From Henckelia pumila (taxonomy: Eukaryota; Streptophyta; Magnoliopsida; Lamiales; Gesneriaceae), in NCBI RefSeq assembly GCF_033568475.1, contig NC_133121.1, forward strand, positions 8,370,001 to 8,434,000: 64,000 bases of DNA. Reading direction: 5' to 3'. The notes below the pieces were generated by a model, which saw only the letters and a program-made list of their open reading frames with translations, searched no databases and was not told the DNA's origin. The translations under genes were made by a program, and so were the position numbers. Below are positions 35,990 to 46,731 of the stretch, one piece after another; positions within the stretch are counted from its first letter, which is position 1; every line of letters begins with the position of its first letter.

Positions 35990-37320
35990 AATCTGCAAGA
36001 ATATTTTCATGAGATTTAATAATAACAATATCAAAAATATAATTTTGATATAATGCTTGCCATCTTAATAACCTAGCTTTCTCAGGTTTAGATTCAATCT
36101 TATTTTTTAGGAAAGCTTTTACCTGGGTGTTATCAACCTTCAGAGTGAATTTTTTAGCAAGTAAAAATAATGGCCATTTTTCAAAAGCCCTTTTAACTGC
36201 ATAAAATTCCTTCTCGTTGATATGTCATCTAATGGCCTCAGATTCTGAAAAAAGACCGCTACAGTATCTGCATGGTATTTCCCCATTTGGAGTGATCTTG
36301 GTAAGGACTGCTGCCCACCAATCGTCACTGGCATCCGTAAATAATACCAGATCATCTTCATCTATGGGTATAGCTATTTTTTGGAGATTCTTACATATCT
36401 CTTTTAATTGGTTTACCCCTTTAGTATGGTCATCGGTCCATATTAACCTAGCCTCCTTTTTTAACAAAGGACTGAACACCTTTCTGTACATTGCTAGATT
36501 GTTAATGAACATCCCTGCAAAATTAACTACTCCAAAAAAACTCTGGAGTTGTTTTACATCTTTGAGTTTATCTGGAAAATTCTTTACCTTTTCCACAATA
36601 TGGGATTGTAGAATTATTCCAGTTTCATCAATCTCAATACCGAGGAATTCAATTTTTCTCGTTGCTATGACTGCTTTCTTTTCAGATAAAACCAGTGCTT
36701 CTTGTTTACAAATTTTAGAGAAAATCTCTAAGTGTTTAACGTGTTCGTCTATATTTTTTGATGCTATAAGAATATCATCAATATAAGCAAACATAAAGTT
36801 GAAATAATCATTAAAAAGATTATCCATCTTTCTTTGAAATATCTGGGGTGCATTAGCTAATCCCATAGGCATAACTTCCCAAATATAGTGTCCTTGTGGA
36901 GTAGAGAAGGCTGTGAATTTCTTACTTCCTTCTTCCATTCGAATCTGGTAAAATCCAGACTTACAATCAAATTTTGAGAACACTCTAGCATTTCGTACAC
37001 AGCTAATTAGGTGTTCTATACTCGGTATGAAGTATCTATCAAACTCCAGGATTTTATTAATACCTTGGTAGTTAATAACTAGCCTGGGTTTCCCTCTTTT
37101 TATTTCACCATGATTTCTAACCAGAAAACCTCGGCTACTATATGGTGAAACTTCTTTTTTTATTAAACCAAGGTCCAAATGTTCCTTGATAATCATTTTC
37201 ATATCCCTTTGATCTGTTATGTTCATCGGGATAGGCTTATATCTGACGAATTTATACTCTTTGCCTTCCTTTAGAGTAAGACTGGTTTTGAGTTGATTTC
37301 TATCCCACCATGCCAAAGGA
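35990..37320 (-). pseudogene. Pararetrovirus 1, reverse transcriptase and RNase H
   Basis: Reverse transcriptase landmarks are clear: KPRLVINYQGINK, FSKFDCKSGFYQI, MPMGLANAPQIFQ and the catalytic YIDDIL. The RNase H region (LVLFTDASDDWW) follows. The motif spelling is caulimovirid rather than that of a Ty3/gypsy element. Part of a broken element. Confidence 0.85.
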
Positions 37321-37369
37321 TGCTCGTTGTAACTTTCTTTGAGCCTCTTTTTGACATCTTCAAGGGATA

Positions 37370-37980
37370 CTTTATTCTCTAATTCTATATCTCTGTGATT
37401 TAGAGTTACCCATATCCTCTGTTTGGAGTTCTTGTTCTGTTGTTATTTTCAACATGGTTTCTCCAAACTTTCTTGGATCTTTCATTTTTGGATGAAAAAT
37501 TTGTCCTTTATCACCACGCTGACTGCGAAATATTATCGGCAATTGTCGATAAAAAGCAACCTTGAGTCTTTGAACGATAATTTTATGATCACAAATTGTA
37601 GTGAACATAAGTCTTCTTGACTCATTGTCTTGTGTGTACTTCTTAAACATTTGTAAGAAGTTATTTCCTAACATGATATCAGCTCTTGTATCATGGAAAT
37701 AGATTGGTGGTGTTTTTACCTTGTACCAAAGTGTTTGACCTGCACCTCCCATAAGGATCTCTGCTTGTTTTATTTCTTTGCAAAGAATTAAAATTTTTCG
37801 AGAAAAATCTCGTCCATCAATTTTTGGCAATTCCTCTTCACATTTTTCAGGGAAGACTCCTCTTTTTGATGTACAAATTTCTGCTCCCGAGTCAATATAA
37901 GCTGCAAAATACTCAGCCTTATATTGTTCATATAACATTCCTATCGGAATGTATATGGAGAAAGGACTTGTTGTCATTTT
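37370..37980 (-). pseudogene. Pararetrovirus 1, aspartic protease
   Basis: AAYIDSGAEIC holds the protease Asp-Ser-Gly site, and ADIMLGNNFLQMF matches the conserved second block of caulimovirid proteases. Lies directly upstream of reverse transcriptase. Part of a broken element. Confidence 0.75.
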
Positions 37981-38649
37981 TTAAAGGGATTACTAAATGG
38001 CCCCGCCATTTTTAACAGACTGTGTTGTAACTCAGTTATCCGATTAAGACTATTTACCTTTAGTTTCCATAAGGCCTCAGAAGGTAGAGTATGGTTACTC
38101 CTTTCTACTTCTTCAATGCGTTATAGTAAATCATGTTCATGACTTACTAATTTCAACTGTTGCTTCTTCCTCTGTCTGTGAACAGAGTTCTCGAATCTGA
38201 TTAAGAGATTGTCCTTTATCCAATTCTCTTGGTTTTCTATTTCGTAGAATTCTTATTGAATCCTCCAAGTCTTTTCTTTTGCCATGAACTTTATTCATTT
38301 TTCAAGGCGTTTCCATGGTTTATGGTCCTCCAGGAATTTTAGACCAAGAATGAGTTGATCCATTTCTTTTCCTGGAATTCCCCAGATTTGAACTTCCAAT
38401 TCTCCAATATTTATCACTCTTTGGTAAGTTCCTTTTTCCTGTTGTTCCAAATAGTAAATCGAGTTACAAGAAAACAAGTTCCGATGACTTGTAATTTCGA
38501 ATACTATTTTCACTTCTTTCCATCCTTCTGGAGATCTAAGTTTTCCTATTATAGAAAACTCTTTTTCTTCTGGTGGAATTTCTTGAATAGGAGATTCGTC
38601 TCATCTCCTGCTTGTTATTCTGTCTCCTTGGAAAGATAACCTTCGGGGT

Positions 38650-39500
38650 TCTATTTTAAGGTCTCTGTATAGAACCGATCTGTCTTGAATTTGAATGTCT
38701 GTTTCCTGATTAAAGGAAACTCGATTCTTTTCGGGTATATTGCTTGGGCAACTTTCCCAAAGATCTCTGAAATTTCAATGAACTCATTTCTAATAAATAA
38801 TTCAGAATGGTGAGTATTAGAAAGAGCATATGAAATTTGATACATAATAGAATATGACCTATTACCTTCCTTCATTAGTCTCTTTTCCTTGAAGTTTTGA
38901 TTCAAAGTCAAGGCTCGACTAAAATCTCTATCAGCTAAATTGTAGGCTATTCTTGGATAAATAACTCCCACAATTTTTCCTGCACATAAATTTCCCGAGA
39001 TAGTTCCTAGAACCGCATCTTGTATATTCTCCATTCTTTTATTGCATACTACGATATCTATGGGTGAATCTATTCCCTCTTTAAAAGTAGTCTTAATCAT
39101 AATCTGGATTATTCCAATATGAATCCAAGACATTGTCTTTGCTACTTCTGCTTTTAATTTCTGTAATTCTTCTCGAATTTCTTCAAAGGGAATTAACTGC
39201 ATTTCAATTTGATTACTGGTTAATTCCATAGGGATCGCCATTTCCCTTCTGGATACCTTATAAATCAAATTATGTCTTCTTTGTCTTAGCCCTAGGTTTC
39301 CTAAGACTCTTTCAACTTGTCCTGCCGAAAATCCTTGGTACTTCTGTAATGTTGGATTTTCTCTCATAATCCTTTGGACCATATTATGAGATATCGTGGT
39401 TTGACTAAAGAACCCAGCCAAACTTTCATGTGTTTCATGGCGAAACACTTCTTTTTTACTCTGATTCTGATTCTGATTCATCTTCAGAAACTTCTCGACT
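38650..39500 (-). pseudogene. Pararetrovirus 1, 30K-superfamily movement protein
   Basis: The block around IDIVVCNKRM, GTISGNLCAGKI and YPRIAYNLADRD corresponds to the conserved core of caulimovirid cell-to-cell movement proteins. Its presence rules out an ordinary LTR retrotransposon. Part of a broken element. Confidence 0.8.
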
Positions 39501-41230
39501 AAACAATATCTCTTCTTCGTATATGATTTCATCTGAGGGGATATCCTCAAATTGATATACTTGGACTAGATCTTGAAAGAAGTTCGCATCATCCATATCT
39601 GGTGTTTCTTCAAAGAGTTTAACTCCTTTTTTCTCGTTTTCTGGACAATTTATAGATATATGTCTTCTTGCTCCACATGTCCAGCAGTTGCAATCCTTGA
39701 AACTTTCACTTGATCTTGTATGAGTTCTTCTTAAAGTTCTTCTTGATGGTGTTCTTCCCCTGCTTTGTGATGAGCCTGTTGCTGGGGATGTTCTTGTAGG
39801 TCCACTTCTTCTACCTGATCTATAGGATCTTGCCTTTTGTTTGGACCAAAATGTTCTTGGTTTCCAAAAACTTTTCATTCTTTTATTATAGGGATTATTT
39901 TTGAATTTCTTCCTTTTAAATCCCTGTGATCTGTTTCCAATGATCGTTGGAAGATCATTTTCTCTATAACACAAAGGTGTACGCTTATCTATACCCCTTA
40001 TTTTCTTGTAGTTCTTCTGTAATGCTGCCATATGACACCATTCTGCTAATTTTCCTTTCAAAAAGGAGGCACGTCTTGCCAATGTATCAAGATTTCCTGG
40101 AACATATTCTTTAATCAGCATTTCTCTCCAGGGACTTGGCATTTTTGCAAAAAATAGCTGAATAGCTATATTTTCCTCGACTCCCGAATTCCATCTGTAT
40201 TTAGTGAATAACATAATGTATTCATCAACTAAGCAGATATCATGTAACTCGAGGCTATAAAGAGCTTGAGTATATCTTCTCTTTTTCTCTATATTTTGAT
40301 TATTGAAATAGTCCACCCCTATGAATTGTGCTTTAAATAGGTTGGCCATTCTTTATCCAATCTCGCTGAGGGATTCTCCTGCTAAGATTGATTCCTTAGT
40401 TTTTTGCATAGTCATCTCCCATGCGATCTTAACAGATCCCATTAGACTCATTTCTAGAAGTTTAATGAATCCTTCTTTATTCAGATCTAATGTCCCTGCT
40501 GCTATTCTCATAGCTGACGTCCAATCATCTATAAGATCTTCTCTGTTTTTAAAGTCCAAAATATCAAGGTTTAACATAACCCCGTAAGGATGTATTGGAT
40601 CTAAAACAGTTTTTCCGTAAGGAGTTTGATGGAGTGGGATTTTACTCCTTCTCGATCTGGTTCCTGCTGGATGTGAATTTTCTCCAACCTGGAACTCACT
40701 ATGTGGTTCTTCTGTTTTAACCACATATCTTGGGGGATTCCCTATGGGTTGTTCACCCTCAGGGAAATTCATTTTTAGATCTACTACTTTGAGATTCGCA
40801 AAAGAATCCGCAAGATCTTGTAGATCCTCGCGATTTAATCTTTATAAAGTAGTAATCAGATAGTGTTTTTCTCTGATACTGCTTTTATAAGATTAATCAT
40901 CATTTCATCATTGGTTAAAGGTTTTTGGACCATTTTGGTTTTACCTTTCTGATGTAACAAAGGTTCGGTACCAAATGAGAGTGGTAACCTTCCTCCTGTA
41001 TTTCCTTTTCTAGAACCCGAAGTATGTTCTAGATTTATGATTTTATTTTGAAGATCCTTTAGGTTTCCAAGAATTTCTTCTTGTTTCTTAAGGATTTCTT
41101 CAATTTGCCGAGGTATTTCATACAGCTGATTGCTGTAATATTGTACCGTCTTTTGAATTTCTCTAAGATCTCCGGAGAGTTTAGAGGAATCTGGGGTAAT
41201 CTCTAAAAATTGAGAGTTAGACATCATTTT
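39450..41230 (-). pseudogene. Pararetrovirus 1, coiled-coil and capsid region with zinc knuckle
   Basis: The 5' portion predicts a coiled coil. The central portion resembles the capsid core. The downstream portion has a basic Arg/Ser-rich tract, a CCHC-type zinc knuckle (CNCWTCGARRHISINC) and an acidic tail, the usual capsid C-terminal order. Part of a broken element. Confidence 0.7.
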
Positions 41231-41440
41231 TCTTTATCTCTTCAAAATTAAGAGCATTAATCACAACCTGTTGTAAGTAATCTATTGTGAATAGATTAAC
41301 TTGTTTATAGGATTTCATATGAATAAAATCCTCTTGATTCAAACCTTCGTTTGAAGTCATCTTTTTTTTAAAAAAATCTTCTCCTCAACAAAGAAAAACA
41401 TGAATTAACGAATAATATTATGTCTGAATAATTAACCTAA

Positions 41441-41453
41441 GACTTTGATACCA
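41441..41453 (-). other. Primer-binding site of pararetrovirus 1
   Basis: TGGTATCAAAGTC on the minus strand matches the start of the initiator tRNA-Met-complementary site (TGGTATCAGAGC) at 9 or more positions. It marks the 5' end of the viral copy. Confidence 0.7.
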
Positions 41454-41699
41454 TTTTTATGGATAATTCTTTGTACCATGAATAAGCATAAAATCTTCAG
41501 ATTTTAGCATAAAGTTTTTAGATTTTAAGCATAAAAAAGCATAAATCCAGTACAAGAATTAAACAATTAAATATACAAATTTTGTGGTCCTAGGGAGCTA
41601 TTGCAAAGAATCTTATGGGTAGAAAGCTAGGACAAAGTCAAGTTTGGGTTTGGGGATTTATCACCAATTTGCTCTTTCTAAAACCACAGGCGTTTGCAC

Positions 41700-41750
<51 letters not shown>

Positions 41751-42023
41751 ACAAAATTGAAAATATGAAGTTAATATACTATATTTGAGTACCAATTGTT
41801 TCAAGCAGCAGAGAGTGCAGAACTATTTTCTTGTGTATCAGTGCGTGCAAATACATTTTTTCTAATAGAAAATGTGGGATAATATTTCAACATACCCCAC
41901 ACACGCCCAGGAATGAACATCTGGAGCGTGGAGATATTAATGGGTGACCTAAACGCCCAGAAAAAAACATCTGGAGCTTGGAAATTAGCCCAATTATGGG
42001 CGGTCCAACACACGGAGGGTCTG
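41454..42023. other. Spacer with short repeats and a long TA microsatellite
   Basis: 41470-41540 has repeated AGCATAAA/TTTTAGCATAAA units, 41701-41745 is a TA run of about 45 bp, and 41880-41990 has two copies of an ACGCCCAG...AACATCTGGAGC unit. The last part probably belongs to the leader of the LTR element at 42024-42207. Confidence 0.5.
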
Positions 42024-42207
42024 TGCTATGATACCATATAAGGTGTTGTGAATCAATAATTTATTAATCACAAGAGGATGTATATATACAACAAGTATTG
42101 AAGATTAGCCTAGATAAGCTCCTAATATAAACACAAATATACAAGTATAAGATCTAAACTAATCACTAAGAATATTACGAAGGATATCTGTAGAGATTAT
42201 CCTAACA
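42024..42207 (-). mobile_element. LTR plus primer-binding site of a TRIM- or copia-type element
   Basis: On the minus strand a sequence of about 164 bp begins TGTTAGGATAATC (42207) and ends AACA (42044). It is followed by TGGTATCATAGCA (42036-42024), a tRNA-Met primer-binding site. TG...CA ends, short LTR and this primer site fit a TRIM or copia 5' LTR. No second LTR is seen in the window, so it is a partial fossil whose leader continues to about 41800. Confidence 0.65.
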
Positions 42208-42631
42208 GCTTTAAGGGCTATATATCATTTTTTAAAATAAAATACCTTTTAAAAAATTTGATTTTCCTTACAAATTTCTTTGCCTGCTCATTCATGGAAG
42301 GATTCAATTGATATAAAATAACTTGTCAAACTGATGTAAGCGAGATTAGGTAGAAAATGGAACAAATAATAAATTAATACATCATTTGGTACAAAGAATG
42401 AGAACATCATTGCATCATCTTCACTCAAATTTTATATTACTTTTAGTAAGAAAAAAAAAAAAAAAGAAAAACAATTCGTCATTCTTATTTTTCAAATTTT
42501 CATCATATTTTTCATTATCTGATGTTTCCATGCCAAACGGTGCTTGAGATATATATTGATTTAATGAGGGATTTGTTAACTCTGTCCGATGAGGTTATCC
42601 CATGTCTTGATCCAAGAACTATAAATTAAAG

Positions 42632-42665
<34 letters not shown>

Positions 42666-42861
42666 TCATGTAATGCAATATATAGAATCATGTAAATAAA
42701 ATAAAATACACACGACTCCCTTTGTAGTTTAAGATTGAGGATTGATATATTATCTACACGGATAACAACGGTCTTGTTTTAACCACATCCCATATGATAT
42801 ACGCCTCGTTTCGACTGGTTAGACCATGTTAAGTGGGTCTTGTGATTTAATCAATTCAATT
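42208..42861. other. AT-rich spacer
   Basis: No gene or clear element; poly-A and TA runs (about 42640-42662) dominate. Confidence 0.5.
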
Positions 42862-42873
42862 TCACACTGTATA

Positions 42874-43109
42874 CACCAATGAGCCCATAGCCCAATGGAT
42901 AAGGGTAAGATCCTGAGACCAATTGGTCTTTCGAATCCCGCTAATTGCGGATATATTTTTTTAATTTATTTATGTAGATTTAAGTAGTTTTTTTGCCCGA
43001 GATAAGTAATACTCGGGTCAATGCTCAAGTCCTGTCGGTTGTGCGAGCAGTTTCATTATTTTGTTGTAATTGATTACTTGTACTCTTGTACTTGTACTCT
43101 AAAAAAAAG
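42874..43109 (+). mobile_element. tRNA-derived SINE with target duplication
   Basis: A 236-bp element with a tRNA-like head: A box TAGCCCAATGGATAAGG at 42888-42904 and a B-box region (TTTCGAATCCCGC) about 40 bp later. It lacks tRNA cloverleaf ends, so it is not a tRNA gene. It ends in short TTGTACTC repeats and an A tract. Flanks TCACACTGTATA (42862-42873) and TCACACTATATA (43110-43121) are a target duplication with one mismatch. Confidence 0.8.
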
Positions 43110-43121
43110 TCACACTATATA

Positions 43122-44623
43122 TATATATATTATTTGAATTAAATTGTTAGTAGCATTCCAAATATATTTTATTTTTATCTAAAAGTTCGTATTATTTAAT
43201 TCATCATGTATTTGTAAAATATTATCCTAAATTATCACATTTTATCCATTTTTAAATTTAATAAATATTCTTTTATACTTTTAAATATTTAATTAATTCA
43301 TTATATCATTATGACATTGTTTGGTTTGATGTATTATTAATCTATGTATAACTTATCCCATTAAATCTCGCAATATTCTTGTCATATTATTTATTTATTT
43401 ATTCAGATAGGACTCTTCAGATTTTAGAGCTGGACAAGATTGGTGTAAAAGTTAGAACATAAAAACTCTCACGAAACCGTCTCACGCATCAATTTTATAA
43501 GATAATTGAATCACGCATCAATTTTGTAAGATAATTTTCAATTTGAATCATCCACGAAAATATATTATTTTTTATGTAAAAAATATTAATTTTTATTATA
43601 AATATATATAAATTTGATCCGTACCACAAAAGTCTACACTTACAAATTTTCGTGGAATCTATTAAATTTTAAACAGATTCCACATATACAGATTAATATC
43701 CATCTATTTATTTTGTACATTTTCGGAAACAGAAATAGAGTTATTTATAATATACAACCGGACACATCACACAGAAGCGCTTTTGTTTACCCTGTTTCGT
43801 CTTTCTTCTTGTTCTCCTTCTTCTTCTCTCTCTATATAATATATATACATAGAGAGAAGACAAAGAATAAATTGCAGAAAATTAGATACGTTTTCCTCGG
43901 ATTTTACGGCCCTTGTCTCTCCAGAATCATCTATTCCAGGTTGCTTCAGCATACCTTTGTTGTTTCTTGTGTGTGTATTAATTTTTTTTGCGTGTTAATA
44001 TTTCTTCCGTTTCAGTCTCCCTTCTATTTAATTTGATTGGAATTTATGAGAATCGCATAATCTGTTGTGGGTTTCTCTCGATGAATGCAAAATTTCCTGT
44101 ACTATTACAATTTACAACACTGTACGATTGTTTATGTTTCTTGACTTTAAAGAAAGAGATATATACGATGTTTCATGATTTGGGTATTTTCTTTACGAAT
44201 CTGTAGGATTTTTTTTTAAAAGAGTTTAATAGGTTTATATTTTGTCATTAAAAGTCACCTAGAAAGGAAATCGTACTAGGGGTTGATGGGTGGCGGTAAA
44301 TTCCAATTATTCTTCTTGGATGATTTATCAACTTTATATTTTATTATAAATCCTTTGATGTTGTAGCAGGTGTTTATTCAGTCGCTCAAAGTCAAGGCCA
44401 CCATATAAGGAGAGGCATTCGGGTTTTGTTTCCTGTCGAGAGAGGTGCTTGCTCGTGAAGGCAATTCGTCTTCTGCGAGCTTGGTTCCTTTCTCGCTGTG
44501 ATTAAGTTCTCTGCCGACAGAAAGATTCGATCTTTTTTGTTTCTGTGATCGCATTCGTGCTTTTGCATGCTATCGAGGAAGAAGAGAGTCGTGTAAGATT
44601 AAATTTGGATTGTCATCTCAGTC
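43122..44623 (+). other. AT-rich spacer and 5' leader of the RING gene
   Basis: A dispersed repeat copy sits at about 43460-43610 (CACGAAACCGTCTCACGC). From about 43790 the sequence becomes pyrimidine-rich with a palindromic CTCTCTCTATATAAT...AGAGAGA patch, probably the core promoter. A 5' UTR intron is likely, with its acceptor near 44369 (GTTGTAGCAG). No open frame here is coding. Confidence 0.5.
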
Positions 44624-46731
44624 ATGGGAGCTGTTTGTTGCTGCTGGAGGGATGAATGGGAAGATTTTGCAAATCCGAACAGCTCTGTGTATAGGAACTG
44701 TATTTGCCTCCATTGCTTTGTTCAGAACTTCTTACATGTGGTATGATATGGTTTCTTCTCTGTCAAATTTTATCTGAATGAATATGCTTATAATCCAACT
44801 TGGTTGCACATGAAGTACATGTCTGATTTTTGGGGTGCTTGAGCTCAGTGGTTATATCGTGGTCGACTTTATTATAATTATATAATTGCATTCTGCAGTA
44901 TGCATCAGTATTTCGTTTCTGACTTAGGGTGCTAGAGTTCAGTGTTTATATCATTGTCGAACTTTATCATGATTGTATAATTGCATTCTGCAGTATGCAT
45001 CAGTGTTTCGCAGAAGAGCACATGTCTTGCCTTCTTCTTCTTCTCAGGGGACATCATCTTTCAGTTCTACGGAAGCACTTGATGACTCTTTAGCTGATAT
45101 GTATCATGCTCCTCCAAGACCTCTGCCTTACGATGTGGATCCAAGATATGTCCGCATCCAGCAGGATGAATCAGTCTCAAGGAGGGAGAAAGGCTCAACA
45201 CACTCAAACAATGAGATGGAGCCGCTTAGAATGAGTGGATTTGAGAAAGAGTCTGATTCTTTGAGTTACACAAGCACACAGAAGGGCTTTACATGTGACG
45301 AAGGATCAAAAGAATACCATTCGAAATCACCGCTAAAGCTCTCAACAGTTAAAACCACGACAGGGTTTGCCCATATTTACCCATCCTCGGAGGATGAAGA
45401 TGTTTGTCCAACATGCCTCGAAGGTAACAAATAGTAGCTACTATGAATCGATTGAGAGGCTAAAAGTACTAGTAGTGGTAGTTGAATGCATGGGAAATAG
45501 CAACGTAATAGGAACAAACTCTCAATAAATCTTGAATAATATTGCTTACATTATTAGTTGTGGTTTGAGTTTATCTCTTAGCAATAACTAAATCTCATTT
45601 GTTACGAAATTGTAAGTCTTTGATCTATAAGACTGCATCCATTTCTGCAGAATATACCGCTGAAAATCCCAAGATACTGACAAAATGTTCTCACCATTTC
45701 CATCTTGGTTGTATATATGAGTGGATGGAAAGAAGTGATACCTGTCCGATTTGTTGCAAGGTACAGACTGATCCTTCCTGGTGTTTTTCTGCCTGGTTAT
45801 AATTTAGAGTTCGCATTTATCCACTTGCAAGCTTTGAAGTGTACTTTCCCCTTTATTTTTTGTCATCTCAGACTTATAAACTCCTCGTGCTTGTGTATGT
45901 TGTAATTTTTTTTCATCATTTTTGCACTGGCTAAGACTACTTTTTTTGCTAAAATCCATGGTCGGTCACATTAATTGTGATTTGGTGGATAGTCCTGTGA
46001 AGGCCTTTGTTCTTCATGCTCAGTCCCCTTTATTCATTATTTTTCATCTGGAGTACTTGTAGGCATGTTGATTCAATACATTTTCTGTGAGGAATTCTTT
46101 GGGAACGTGGATTATGAAAATTTACTGTGGCGTTTATTTTTCTTTTAATGTTTTATGTACCTTACTCTGTATGCCTCTCAACAACAAAAGGGATAGGAAG
46201 GTATGTAAAAACTTCAAACTAGAAAATTAAGTGTTGACAGAAAGTTGAATCGTTCGCAGAAAAGTAAGGTGGCGAAAAGGTCGCTAGGACGGGTAAACTG
46301 TGACCCTCCCTCACAGTCTACCCAATAACAACGCCAAATAAATCTGTTCGTGTATGTAACTGCTGCTTGACTTTTTGTGGACACAAGTATTTCAGGGGAA
46401 AGGATGGGTACAGTAAATATTAAAACTTCCACATGTAGTCGTTCTGGTTCGGCTTGCCCTGGGTACCAACATCTGAAACTTCATACGATTTTTTTTAAGT
46501 AGCAAATACCAATTATAAGGCAATGCCAAAAAAATTGTGGCGAAACCCCAATCTAAAATTGCATCCCTCTTACTTCTTAGAAGCTTTAGTTACAATAAAT
46601 GTAGCTGAAGTTTCGATGAAACATTGAATTGCTGTACAAATAGACGACTTCTTGAAGATATATGTTTCATTCTCAGAGTCTGATTAATATATAATGATTT
46701 ACAGGTGATGGCATTTGATGAACCGACTTGA
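44624..46731 (+). CDS. RING-type E3 ubiquitin ligase (At3g02290/At5g15790-like), four exons
   Basis: Exons 44624-44740, 44994-45423, 45651-45760 and 46705-46731 join in phase to 227 codons. The N-terminus MGAVCCCWRDEWEDF carries a Gly2/Cys cluster suited to N-myristoylation and palmitoylation, so membrane anchoring is likely (inference). A Ser-rich linker and SRREKG motif follow. The C-terminal RING-H2 finger runs from CPTCLE (end of exon 2) through CSHHFHLGCIYEWMERSDTCPIC, and the tail is VMAFDEPT. The close match to Arabidopsis At3g02290 and At5g15790 as I recall them, including exon-end motifs, supports an E3 ligase role; substrates are unknown. A duplicated 3' splice site precedes exon 2. 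Pararetroviral fossils flank the gene on both sides. Confidence 0.93.
44833..45010 (+). repeat. Tandem duplication spanning the exon 2 acceptor of the RING gene
   Basis: A unit of about 95 bp occurs twice. Both copies contain the polypyrimidine/acceptor TTGCATTCTGCAG and the first 17 bases of exon 2 (TATGCATCAGTRTTTCG). The real acceptor ends at 44993; the upstream decoy ends at 44898 and would reach a TGA at 44920-44922. Copies differ at roughly 15 percent of positions. Confidence 0.88.

Larger units (their letters stand above)
34150..41453 (-). mobile_element. Endogenous pararetrovirus 1, Caulimoviridae, cavemo-/solendovirus-like fossil
   Basis: A near full-length, broken viral copy of about 7.3 kb in minus orientation. 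From its 5' end it carries a tRNA-Met primer-binding site, a coiled-coil/capsid region with a CCHC zinc knuckle, a 30K-type movement protein, an aspartic protease, reverse transcriptase and RNase H, a 3' transactivator-like region, then a pararetroviral promoter and poly(A) signal. Capsid before movement protein is what I recall for cavemoviruses and solendoviruses; most other genera have movement protein first. It begins at the primer site, where linear viral DNA has its discontinuity. It has a handful of breaks and moderate decay, so it is a fossil. The left limit is approximate. Confidence 0.85.

Noticed and set aside
36217-36786. 189-codon plus-strand frame
   Set aside because: It is antisense to the fossil reverse transcriptase and has no independent support.
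34150-41453. Classification as a Ty3/gypsy LTR retrotransposon
   Set aside because: A 30K-type movement protein, the caulimovirid RT wording, the promoter/poly(A) layout and the absence of LTRs favour a pararetrovirus.
42888-42955. Possible tRNA gene (A and B boxes present)
   Set aside because: No acceptor-stem pairing or cloverleaf could be drawn, and flanking target duplications plus an A tract show a tRNA-derived SINE.
46291-46323. Hairpin as a transcription terminator
   Set aside because: It lies inside an intron of an expressed-looking eukaryotic gene, where intrinsic terminators are not expected.
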